5,941 nt of DNA, from contig JACDGF010000151.1 in NCBI GenBank assembly GCA_013815405.1, forward strand, positions 1 to 5,941, given 5' to 3'. The notes under the pieces were generated by a model. The model was not told the DNA's origin and searched no databases. It saw nothing but the letters and a program-made list of their open reading frames with translations. Source of the stretch: Caulobacteraceae bacterium (GTDB lineage Bacteria; Pseudomonadota; Alphaproteobacteria; Caulobacterales; Caulobacteraceae). Shown here piece after piece: positions 1 through 5,289 of this stretch. Every line of letters begins with the position of its first letter. Within the stretch, counting starts at the first letter, position 1. A program made the translations under genes and the position numbers.

Positions 1-1143
1 GTTGGGGACCCCGCTGTACATCATCCCCTTGTATGAAAAGCTCTGGGCCAGATCGACCGGGACGCCGTCGACGATGACCTCCAGGCCGCCCGTCAGCTGG
101 ACGTCGAGCCCCGTGGCGGTGACGATGATGTCGGCGTCGAGCGCCCGGCCCGACGTCAGCTTGACGCCGGCCCTGGTGAAGGTTTCGATCCGGTCGGTCA
201 CCACCGACGCGGTCCCGGCCTTGAGCGCCTCGAACAGGTCCGCGTCCGGAACCAGGCACAGCCGCTGGTCCCAGGGATTGTAGGTCGGGGTGAAGTGGGT
301 CGCGACGTCGTAGTCCGCGCCCAGTTGCTGGCGGACCAAGCCCAGGAGCGCGGCCTTGGTCTTTTCCGGCCGTTTGCGCGCGAGGTTGAAGAACCACATC
401 TGGAAGAGGACGTTGCGCCACCGCGCGATGTCATAGGCGAGCTTGGCGGGCAGGAGGGTGCGCAACCGGTTGGCGAAGCCGTCCTCCGCCGGCCTCGAGA
501 CCACATAGGTGGGCGAGCGCTGAAGCATCGTCACATGGGCCGCGCGCTCCGCCATGGCCGGGACCAGGGTCACCGCCGTCGCCCCGCTGCCGATCACCAC
601 CACCCGTTTGCCGGCATAGTCCAGGTCTTCGGGCCAGTGCTGGGGATGGACGATCGGTCCCCCGAACGACTCTTCGCCGGGGAAGGGCGGTCGATAGCCC
701 TGGGCATAGTTGTAGTAGCCCGCGCACATGTGCAGGAAGTTGCAGGTGACCCGCTCGGGCGCGCGTTCCGCGCCGCGTTCGTAGTCCACCGTCCAGCGCG
801 ACGAGCCGGAGTCCCACGAGGCGCGTTTCACCTGGCGCCCGAAGCGGATGCGCCGGTCGATCCCGTAAAACCTGGCCGTCTCGCGCAGATAGTCCAGGAT
901 GGCGGGCCCGTCGGCGATCGCCTTGGCCTGCCGCCAGGGCCGGAACGAAAAGCCCAGGGTGTACATGTCCGAATCCGACCGCACGCCGGGATAACGGAAG
1001 AGGTCCCAGGTTCCACCGATCGCCTCGCGCCCCTCGAAGATCGCATAGGTCCGCCCAGGGCTGCGGGTCTGAAGGTAATATCCGGCGCCGATGCCCGATA
1101 TTCCGGCGCCGACCACCAGGACGTCGAAGTGCTCCATCTCCAT
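1..1143 (-). CDS. EthA-like flavin-containing (Baeyer-Villiger) monooxygenase, C-terminus off window
   Basis: Predicted FAD- and NADPH-dependent monooxygenase that would insert oxygen into a ketone, aldehyde or thio substrate in the cytoplasm. The frame is open from the left edge to ATG at 1143 (381 residues). Visible motifs: FAD Rossmann GAGISG at residues 12-17; GGTW...RYPG.R.D at 43-57, matching the family pattern [AG]GxWxxxxYPGxxxD; the Baeyer-Villiger fingerprint FxGxxxHxxxWP at 160-171 (F160, G162, H166, W170); the NADPH Rossmann GSGATA at 185-190; and the late ATG motif near 343-345. The whole layout resembles mycobacterial EthA and AlmA-type monooxygenases as I recall them; EthA is about 490 residues, so roughly 100 are missing. 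The first ATG is preferred over the one two codons later because AGGAG lies 6 nt upstream. The substrate cannot be read from sequence. The gene is divergent from the small exported protein. Confidence 0.93.
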   Translation of the reverse strand, partial: MEMEHFDVLVVGAGISGIGAGYYLQTRSPGRTYAIFEGREAIGGTWDLFRYPGVRSDSDMYTLGFSFRPWRQAKAIADGPAILDYLRETARFYGIDRRIRFGRQVKRASWDSGSSRWTVDYERGAERAPERVTCNFLHMCAGYYNYAQGYRPPFPGEESFGGPIVHPQHWPEDLDYAGKRVVVIGSGATAVTLVPAMAERAAHVTMLQRSPTYVVSRPAEDGFANRLRTLLPAKLAYDIARWRNVLFQMWFFNLARKRPEKTKAALLGLVRQQLGADYDVATHFTPTYNPWDQRLCLVPDADLFEALKAGTASVVTDRIETFTRAGVKLTSGRALDADIIVTATGLDVQLTGGLEVIVDGVPVDLAQSFSYKGMMYSGVPN

Positions 1144-1153
1144 GACCTTCTCC

Positions 1154-1173
1154 TCGAGCCGGCCTCGGCTCGA
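1154..1173. promoter_or_regulatory. 20-bp inverted repeat just upstream of the monooxygenase start
   Basis: Perfect 8-bp arms TCGAGCCG (1154-1161) and CGGCTCGA (1166-1173) flank a 4-bp centre. In the monooxygenase transcript the palindrome ends where the GGAG ribosome binding site begins, about 10 nt before the ATG. It could be a repressor operator, for example for a TetR- or MarR-type regulator as is common beside such oxygenases, or an RNA hairpin affecting ribosome access. No regulator gene is in the window, so function is inference. Confidence 0.5.
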
Positions 1174-1283
1174 CCCGCGTTATTACCATGAAGGAACGGG
1201 ATTCAGCTTGGCAAGCCCGCATGCCGGGAACGCCTTGGCCTTTCGCTTCGTTGAGCTGAGAGTTTTCGTGGGAGCGGGCGTCA

Positions 1284-1682
1284 ATGGCCAAGCTTCGTCG
1301 CCTCTCGATCATCGCCGCGGTGATCTTCGTCGCCGCCCCCGCGAGCCACGCCCACTCACGTCCGCGCCTCGGAAAGCTCCTCGCGGCCCGCCACGGCGCC
1401 CCGGTTCGGCCCACGCGGAGCTGGTCTTTGGATCTGTCCGGCGCCCGCGGTTCGATCGATCGGCCGTACGCCGACATCGCCGCGGCGCGCGACGAGGGCC
1501 GCTTGCGGACAGCAGTGGACTACAGGTTCGCCCCGAACGGCATGGTGGGTTCGGTGGGGTACCGTCACATCGCCGACAGCCGCCTGATCGACGTGCACGA
1601 GGTGAACCGCGCCGCCTCGACCCAGTTCGGCCTCCCCGACAGCACCCTCGGCGCAACCCTCAGCTACACCTTCGATCGCTAG
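1284..1682 (+). CDS. small exported protein of unknown function, possibly beta-rich periplasmic or outer-membrane
   Basis: A 132-residue protein that I do not recognise with certainty. The N-terminus is a textbook Sec signal peptide: basic MAKLRR, hydrophobic core at about residues 8-19, and a likely AXA-type cleavage SHA at 21-23. The mature part of about 109 residues has alternating-polarity stretches that read as beta strands (SWSLDLSG at 46-53, RLRTAVDYRF at 73-82, GMVGSVGYRH at 86-95, TLGATLSYTF at 121-130). It ends in an aromatic-plus-two-residue tail, as seen in small barrel-like envelope proteins. Size and style recall small periplasmic proteins of Caulobacterales such as the NtrZ family, but I see no diagnostic motif. 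The ATG at 1284 has GGAG at 1271-1274, 9 nt upstream. It is divergent from the monooxygenase; downstream lies the tandem-repeat spacer. Codon use and GC match the genome. Confidence 0.72.
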   Translation: MAKLRRLSIIAAVIFVAAPASHAHSRPRLGKLLAARHGAPVRPTRSWSLDLSGARGSIDRPYADIAAARDEGRLRTAVDYRFAPNGMVGSVGYRHIADSRLIDVHEVNRAASTQFGLPDSTLGATLSYTFDR

Positions 1683-1718
1683 GGCGGTCCGGCCGGAGAG
1701 CCGTCCAGCAAGAGCGTT

Positions 1719-1850
1719 GGCCGTTTCCTGGCCGGCGCGAGGCAGGGCTTTGGCCGTCCCGAGGCCGCCGGATGGCAGGCGCGGGGCAGGTGGTTGGCAG
1801 TTTTCTGGCAGTCTTCTGGCAGGTCGATGGCTGCCGAAGGGCCGCCAAAG
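1719..1850. repeat. degenerate tandem array, 12 exactly phased 11-bp units starting GGCNG
   Basis: Units start at 1719, 1730, 1741, 1752, 1763, 1774, 1785, 1796, 1807, 1818, 1829 and 1840. Every unit begins GGC, then A, C or T (A six times, C five, T once), then G. So four of the first five positions are invariant in all 12 units, while positions 6-11 vary and position 11 is mostly T. The closest pair is GGCAGTTTTCT (1796) and GGCAGTCTTCT (1807). A thirteenth GGCCG follows at 1850 with a 10-bp step. Eleven is not a multiple of three, so coding does not explain the period; it is close to one DNA helical turn. It may be a decaying minisatellite or an iteron-like protein-binding array. Confidence 0.8.
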
Positions 1851-2021
1851 GCCGGTCGTGCGCCTTGCGCCGCACGGGAAAGACCAGCACTTTCAATGGG
1901 CGCCCGTAAGCTCGGAGGTCTTCGTCGATGGCCCGGCCGGGCGAGGCTTCCGGGGAACGCGGCATCGGCATTGGTTTCCTCCGATGGGCCTGGACGATCG
2001 CGCATGGCCTACAACGTTTGG

Positions 2022-2036
2022 ATTGCATATTGCAAT
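2022..2036. promoter_or_regulatory. operator-like palindrome ATTGCA-TAT-TGCAAT
   Basis: Perfect 6-bp arms separated by 3 bp in a locally AT-rich patch of an otherwise GC-rich spacer. The size and symmetry are those of MarR-type or similar dimeric regulator sites. TTGCAA at 2030-2035 could serve as a weak -35 with CAAGCT 17 bp further on, but the -10 match is poor. CTGTC (2049-2053) and GACAG (2067-2071) form another short inverted pair downstream. No gene now lies directly downstream; the insertion sequence begins 168 bp away. Regulatory role is inference. Confidence 0.35.
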
Positions 2037-2199
2037 TTTCCGGCGCGGCTGTCAAGCTAGGCTCTCGACAGTCTCGTCGTCATCGACCGCGAGCCCGGGG
2101 GCGGTGGAAAGGGCGCCAAGGATGGCGTAGCGGGCGCATTGTCGTGCGAGTGGAGACGACGTTCGAACGAATAGGCGCGCCCAATACCCTTAGTGCAAT

Positions 2200-2203
2200 T
2201 TAT
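2200..2203. repeat. target-site duplication TTAT, left copy
   Basis: TTAT directly abuts the left TG end of the insertion sequence and is repeated at 3568-3571 directly after the right CA end. Four base pairs is within the 3-5 bp range known for the IS3 family. Confidence 0.75.
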
Positions 2204-2227
2204 TGGAGTGGACCCCTGAAATGAGAC
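2204..2227 (+). repeat. left terminal inverted repeat of the IS3-family element
   Basis: It starts TGGAGTGGACCCCT and continues to ATGAGAC. Compared with the reverse complement of 3544-3567 it mismatches at positions 5, 8 and 15-17 only. The shared blocks are TGGA, ACCCCT and ATGAGAC. Confidence 0.85.
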
Positions 2228-2265
2228 GGGGAAAATAGGGGACAGTTCTCGATGGAGAGGGAACG

Positions 2266-2655
2266 ATGTCCGAGTACCACCGGAGTTTTAGTTTGGAGTT
2301 CAAGCGCGAAGCGCTGGCGCGGCTCGCCGCCGGTGAGCTGGTGTCGAGGCTGGCGGCGGAGTTCGGGGTTCACCGCCAGCTGATCTACAAGTGGAAGGAT
2401 GCCGAGCGGACGGGGGCGCTGGGCCGGCGGCGTGGTCCGCCGACGAAGGCGGAGGCTCTGGCGCGCCAGGCTGGCCTTGCTGAGGCGAACGCGTTGGGGC
2501 TGACGCGGCATAGGATTGCCGAGTTGGAGCGCAAGATCGGCCAGCAAGCGGTGGAGCTGGATTTTTTTCGAGGAGCCTTGCGGCGTATCGAGGCGTCACG
2601 GCGGGCGAGCGAAGAGCCTGGCGTGACGGGGTCTTCGCCCAGATCCAGGCGATGA
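2266..2655 (+). CDS. IS3-family transposase OrfA (DNA-binding subunit)
   Basis: A 129-residue protein with the usual OrfA plan. An N-terminal helix-turn-helix (about residues 7-45, with FSLEFKREAL and the recognition-helix region VHRQLIYKW) binds the element ends. A basic linker (RTGALGRRRG) follows, then a leucine-zipper-like coiled coil at about 85-110 (LTRHRIAELERKIGQ) for multimerisation with itself or the OrfAB transposase. The start ATG at 2266 has a strong GGAGAGGG at 2254-2261. The stop TGA at 2653-2655 overlaps the orfB ATG as ATGA, which suggests translational coupling. A run of seven T at 2562-2568 sits at residues 99-101 in a slippery phase (T TTT TTT), so part of translation may shift to -1 and yield the fused transposase. 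In IS3 elements OrfA alone often dampens transposition (family knowledge). Confidence 0.93.
   Translation: MSEYHRSFSLEFKREALARLAAGELVSRLAAEFGVHRQLIYKWKDAERTGALGRRRGPPTKAEALARQAGLAEANALGLTRHRIAELERKIGQQAVELDFFRGALRRIEASRRASEEPGVTGSSPRSRR
2562..2568 (+). promoter_or_regulatory. candidate programmed -1 frameshift heptamer T TTT TTT
   Basis: Within orfA the codons read GAT TTT TTT CGA, so a -1 slip keeps full codon-anticodon pairing. The -1 frame has no stop from the heptamer to the orfB ATG at 2652, and would give an OrfAB protein of about 423 residues (101 + 28 + 294). The linker includes RDGVFAQIQAM, which resembles the N-terminal region of OrfB proteins. A possible stimulatory stem, CGTCACG (2594-2600) with CGTGACG (2622-2628), lies 25 nt downstream, further than the usual 5-10 nt. 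Confidence 0.55.
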
Positions 2656-3536
2656 CCGGTCCACAAGGCGGAGCACGGATCGAGCCTCTGTGCCTGGCCG
2701 CCGGCGTCAGCCGGGCGAGCTTCTACCGAGGTTGGGCGCAGACCGAGCCTGACCTGGAAGAGATGGCCGTTCGCGACGCCATCCAACGGCTGGCGCTGAG
2801 CCACAGGTATTACGGCTATCGGCGCATTGGCGCCTTGCTGCGGCGCGAAGGCTGGGCCGTCAACGCCAAGCGGGTCCTGCGTCTCATGAGGGACGACAAT
2901 CTCTTGTGCCTGCGGCGCAAGGCCTATGTCCCGGCCACCACCGACTCCAACCACGGCTGGCGCGTCTATCCCAACCTGGCGCGCCGGATGGTTCCCATGG
3001 CGCCCGACCGGCTGTGGGTCGCCGACATCACCTACATCCGCCTGGAGCGGGCCTTCGTCTATCTAGCGATCGTCCTGGACGCGTTCAGCCGCAAGGTCGT
3101 GGGCTGGGCCCTGGCCGACCATCTGGCCGCGAGCCTGGCTCTGGAGGCGCTGAACATGGCGCTGGCCAGCCGAAAGCCGCCCCCTGGCGAACTCGTCCAC
3201 CACTCCGATCGCGGCGTGCAATATGCCTGCGCCGACTACACCCGAGCCCTGGAGGACGCCGGCGTGATCCCCAGCATGAGCCGCGGCGGCTGTCCTTACG
3301 ACAACGCCAAGGCCGAGAGCTTCATGAAGACCCTCAAGACCGAGGAGGTGGACGGATCAGCTTACCGCGATCTGGCTCACGCCCGCGCCCAGGTGGGCGA
3401 CTTCATCGAGCAGGTCTACAATCGCACCCGGCTGCACTCGTCGCTGGACTACCTGTCGCCTGTGGAGTTCGAAGAAGCCCGGCCGTGGACGGCGATCCCG
3501 CCGCCCAACGCCGCTACTACAACCGCTGTCACCTAA
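2652..3536 (+). CDS. IS3-family transposase OrfB (DDE integrase domain)
   Basis: A 294-residue catalytic subunit. An HTH_21-type region (about residues 49-84, HRYYGYRRIGALL...) precedes the retroviral-integrase-like rve core. The catalytic triad is D125 (WVADITYI), D186 (HHSDRGVQY) and E222 (DNAKAESF). Exactly 35 residues separate D186 and E222, and K229 lies seven residues after the Glu, the classic IS3 DDE-K signature. The C-terminus carries the conserved YNRTRLHSSLDYLSP motif. Length and motifs are complete, so it is not a decayed copy. It starts at the ATG overlapping the orfA stop, but the same frame is open upstream to the T7 heptamer, so the active transposase is probably an OrfAB fusion made by -1 frameshifting. 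Confidence 0.95.
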   Translation: MTGPQGGARIEPLCLAAGVSRASFYRGWAQTEPDLEEMAVRDAIQRLALSHRYYGYRRIGALLRREGWAVNAKRVLRLMRDDNLLCLRRKAYVPATTDSNHGWRVYPNLARRMVPMAPDRLWVADITYIRLERAFVYLAIVLDAFSRKVVGWALADHLAASLALEALNMALASRKPPPGELVHHSDRGVQYACADYTRALEDAGVIPSMSRGGCPYDNAKAESFMKTLKTEEVDGSAYRDLAHARAQVGDFIEQVYNRTRLHSSLDYLSPVEFEEARPWTAIPPPNAATTTAVT

Positions 3537-3543
3537 TTATGCT

Positions 3544-3567
3544 GTCTCATCGAAGGGGTGCAGTCCA
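3544..3567 (-). repeat. right terminal inverted repeat of the IS3-family element
   Basis: Read on the minus strand it begins TGGACTGCACCCCT and runs to ATGAGAC, pairing with the left end at 19 of 24 positions. It starts 7 bp after the orfB stop codon and is followed directly by the TTAT target repeat. Confidence 0.85.
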
Positions 3568-3571
3568 TTAT
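3568..3571. repeat. target-site duplication TTAT, right copy
   Basis: Identical to 2200-2203 and directly adjacent to the right CA terminus; it supports the element boundaries given here. Confidence 0.75.
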
Positions 3572-3623
3572 CCTGTCCCCATTTTTACGTGGAGACTCGC
3601 ATGAGAAACGGCGCACGGCCGCT

Positions 3624-3735
3624 GGCCCCCTCCACCCCTTCGGGGTCCCCCTCCCCCAAGGGGGGAGGAGAGAGGAAACAGAAACGTTCTCTTCCCCCCT
3701 TGGGGGAAGTACCGGCGAAGCCGGGGAAGGGGGCC
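3624..3735. repeat. 112-bp palindromic intergenic repeat made of hairpins
   Basis: The outer ends pair (GGCCCCCT at the left, AGGGGGCC at the right). Inside are four small hairpins in a row: ACCCC-TTC-GGGGT (3634-3646), CCTCCCCC-AAG-GGGGGAGG (3650-3668), CTTCCCCC-loop-GGGGGAAG (3691-3709) and CCGGC-GAA-GCCGG (3712-3724). The second and third hairpins resemble inverted copies of each other around an AT-richer centre (3669-3690). The design is that of dispersed REP- or MITE-like intergenic elements; from memory, similar C/G-block repeats are common between genes in Caulobacterales. There is no coding capacity of its own. It may also act as a transcription barrier between the insertion sequence and the convergent beta-repeat gene. 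Confidence 0.7.
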
Positions 3736-3773
3736 GCGCCGCCACCCAATTCAAGAGAATGTGAATCCTGTAG

Positions 3774-3786
3774 CTCCCTACGGGAG
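3774..3786. terminator. short hairpin CTCCC-TAC-GGGAG after the beta-repeat gene
   Basis: A 5-bp stem with a 3-nt loop lies 28 bp past the stop codon of the minus-strand beta-repeat gene. It has no T-run on either side, so it is at best a weak or accessory terminator. Confidence 0.2.
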
Positions 3787-3813
3787 ACGTGTTGGCGGGC
3801 GTACCGGCCGCGC

Positions 3814-5289
3814 TCAAGCCATCATCGCCCTCGGCCCGGCCAGCATCGCGGGATGCGGGCGCCAAGCCTCGGGACTGTAGCCGGTGTGCCCGGCCGTCGC
3901 CGGAGCCATGGACGCCATCGCCTGGGCCAGCAGGCCGGCGGTGACGGTGATGTTCGAGCCGCCATGGCCGTCCGAGGCGACGGCGAAGGCGGCGCCGCCG
4001 TAGTCGCCGGAAAGCTGCAGGGTGGCGATGGTCTGGCCGCCGTTCTTCACCACCAGTTGGTCCCCGGCCTGCAGAGTGGCGCTGTCGGCGGCCAAGCCCA
4101 GCAGGTCGATCGTATCGCCCGCCGCGAAGCCGGCGATGGTCGCGGCGAAGTCGGCGGCGTCGCCCAGCTTGAGAGTGCCGCCCACCCCGTTGAAGGTCGA
4201 GGTCAAGGAGGCCGACGCTGAGGCTTCCACTTTCAAGATCGCTCTGGCGTTCACCTGCAGGCCCCCATTGCCACTGATCGCCTGGGTCAGGTCCAGCGTT
4301 CTGGAGGCGGCCACGATGAATCCCGCATCGGCGATGGCCACATCGATCACGCCTCGGCCCCGGATCACCCCGTCGTTAGCGAGCGCGCCCGCCGCGAAGG
4401 TCCCGCCACCCAGGACCAGCAAACCCGAATTGGTCATCGACAGGGTCGAGGCCCAGTCGCGGCTCGCGAGGAGTTTCAGCGTCCCGGCCGCGCCGATCGT
4501 AGTCAGGGTCGACTCGATGGCGACTGCTTGGCCCGAGGAACTGAAACCCTGGAAGACCGAGCCCACGCCACTCAAGGTAATGACGGCGTCATCGGTGGCC
4601 AAGGCCTCGCTTTGTCCGAGGGCCAACGTTGAATTGGCCTCGACTTCATAGCGGCCACCCGTCAGCGTTCCACCGATAAAATTAGTGAATACAGGTGAAT
4701 ACAGATGAAGTGAGTCGCCGTTCGACGCGGTTACCGTGCCTTGATTGGTAAATTCTCTTGCGCTAATTTGAAGTATAGGGCCAGTATCGACCTTGTTATC
4801 ATCAGCGTTTATCGTTCCACGATTTACAATGTTTGCGCCATCAATAATAACTGGGCTGCAGGCATGGTTAATTGTCAGTTTACTTCCCAAAATAAGAGTG
4901 GTTCCAGTTTCAAAATCAGCAAAAAAATTGCAACCTCTCAAATTTACTGTAGCAGTGTCCAATGTTTGCGTGCCGTGGAATTCAAGCTGACCTTGGTGAA
5001 ACATATTTAGAGTGCCTGGACCCGTCCCGTCACGGCCAGTCAGGATCAACCCATCGGGTCCAATATTGAGATTCGAGCTAGCGCGCTTCATGTTGAGCGC
5101 GCCAGCGCAGGTGACGCCGTCCAGCGTCCCATTTCCCCAGATGAATTTTCCTCCCTCGGCGCGCAGTGTTCCACCGCTGATTGTCGAGCCAAAGCCAAGA
5201 AACAACTGACCAGATTTCAGGGTTAGGCTCGCATCCAGGTTCAATACGGCCCCTTGGTCCAACAAGACTGTGGCCCCCGCGTCATTCAA
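3814..5289 (-). CDS. beta-strand-repeat surface or secreted protein, main part (frameshifted from its N-terminus)
   Basis: This 491-residue frame opens at TTG, but it is clearly the continuation of a longer gene whose first 50 or so codons lie in another frame at 5452-5300. The sequence is rich in Gly, Thr, Ser, Asn and Leu, with short strand-turn repeats (GGTL, LTL..G.L, NRGTI, NQGTV, NSGLL, NDGVI) typical of a right-handed beta-helix or autotransporter-like passenger. Near the C-terminus is a domain at about 371-450 (GTLKLGDAADF...GFAAGDTIDL...LSGDY...DGHGGSNITV), known to me from large alphaproteobacterial surface and type I-secreted proteins. There is no beta-barrel, LPXTG or signal peptide. 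Three Cys occur (61, 120, 144), two of them in or near the low-GC segment (residues about 104-183), which looks imported. Likely an adhesin-like extracellular protein; partner and ligand unknown. The frame break may be a real pseudogene or a sequencing error. Confidence 0.7.
   Translation of the reverse strand: MNDAGATVLLDQGAVLNLDASLTLKSGQLFLGFGSTISGGTLRAEGGKFIWGNGTLDGVTCAGALNMKRASSNLNIGPDGLILTGRDGTGPGTLNMFHQGQLEFHGTQTLDTATVNLRGCNFFADFETGTTLILGSKLTINHACSPVIIDGANIVNRGTINADDNKVDTGPILQISAREFTNQGTVTASNGDSLHLYSPVFTNFIGGTLTGGRYEVEANSTLALGQSEALATDDAVITLSGVGSVFQGFSSSGQAVAIESTLTTIGAAGTLKLLASRDWASTLSMTNSGLLVLGGGTFAAGALANDGVIRGRGVIDVAIADAGFIVAASRTLDLTQAISGNGGLQVNARAILKVEASASASLTSTFNGVGGTLKLGDAADFAATIAGFAAGDTIDLLGLAADSATLQAGDQLVVKNGGQTIATLQLSGDYGGAAFAVASDGHGGSNITVTAGLLAQAMASMAPATAGHTGYSPEAWRPHPAMLAGPRAMMA
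4741..4980. other. low-GC segment inside the beta-repeat gene
   Basis: My hand count gives 95 G+C in 240 bases (about 40%), against about 72% in a sample line of the same gene (4081-4140). The reading frame stays open through it and the protein keeps its strand-turn style, so this is a coding segment of different origin or under different constraint rather than inserted noncoding DNA. The AT-richness tapers out over roughly 4675-5080. Confidence 0.75.

Larger units (their letters stand above)
1683..2203. other. 521-bp intergenic region without a convincing gene
   Basis: The open frames across this stretch on both strands give low-complexity peptides rich in Arg, Pro, Gly and Ser, with no recognisable domain, and they compete in several frames at once, as expected of GC-rich noncoding DNA. 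The stretch holds a phased 11-bp tandem array (1719-1850), a 6-bp-arm hairpin next to it (1857-1876, CGTGCG/CGCACG), an operator-like palindrome (2022-2036), a 10-bp palindrome CGTTCGAACG (2160-2169), and finally the left target site of the insertion sequence. From about 2010 the sequence becomes locally AT-richer, as a promoter might, but no gene follows before the insertion sequence. Confidence 0.6.
2204..3567 (+). mobile_element. complete IS3-family insertion sequence, 1364 bp
   Basis: The element has the IS3 plan: TG...CA termini, imperfect terminal inverted repeats (2204-2227 and 3544-3567, 19 of 24 positions matching), orfA followed by orfB in the -1 frame, and a D-D-35-E integrase-type transposase. 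A perfect 4-bp TTAT duplication flanks it, so the insertion looks recent enough for the target repeat to be intact. Both reading frames are full length, with all catalytic residues present, so it may still be active. A 4-bp duplication is typical of some IS3 subgroups such as IS407, but I do not assign a subgroup. There are no passenger genes. Confidence 0.92.

Noticed and set aside
295..1191. Long plus-strand open frame of 298 codons opposite the monooxygenase
   Set aside because: It is antisense to an unambiguous FAD monooxygenase with all its motifs, and the translated product is Arg/Gly/Pro-rich without family features.
431..1477. Minus-strand open frame of 348 codons overlapping the monooxygenase and the small exported gene
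   Set aside because: It runs in a different frame from the motif-bearing monooxygenase and yields Arg-rich filler; a shadow frame in high-GC DNA.
1719..1850. CRISPR array
   Set aside because: Units of 11 bp with a 4-5 bp conserved core are far too short for repeats and spacers, and no cas gene is present.
1660..2055. Minus-strand open frame of 131 codons (with a second frame at 1679-2005) over the tandem array
   Set aside because: The product is low-complexity Arg/Pro/Ser/Lys with no domain, two overlapping frames are open equally well, and the 11-bp repeat period is not divisible by three, so the openness follows from GC-rich composition.
3573..3580. Alternative right boundary for the insertion sequence, because CTGTCCCC outside the right end is the reverse complement of GGGGACAG inside the left end (2238-2245)
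   Set aside because: The offset from the paired ends differs, while the inner boundaries give a better inverted match, TG...CA termini and a perfect TTAT duplication. It is probably a chance octamer, or a trace of another element in the target.
3589..4221. Plus-strand open frame starting in the hairpin repeat and running into the beta-repeat gene
   Set aside because: It is made of the palindromic repeat and the antisense of a well-supported gene; no domain is seen.
4741..5010. Plus-strand open frame of 89 codons in the low-GC block
   Set aside because: The opposite strand continues the beta-repeat frame with consistent strand-turn motifs across the block, so this frame is a shadow.
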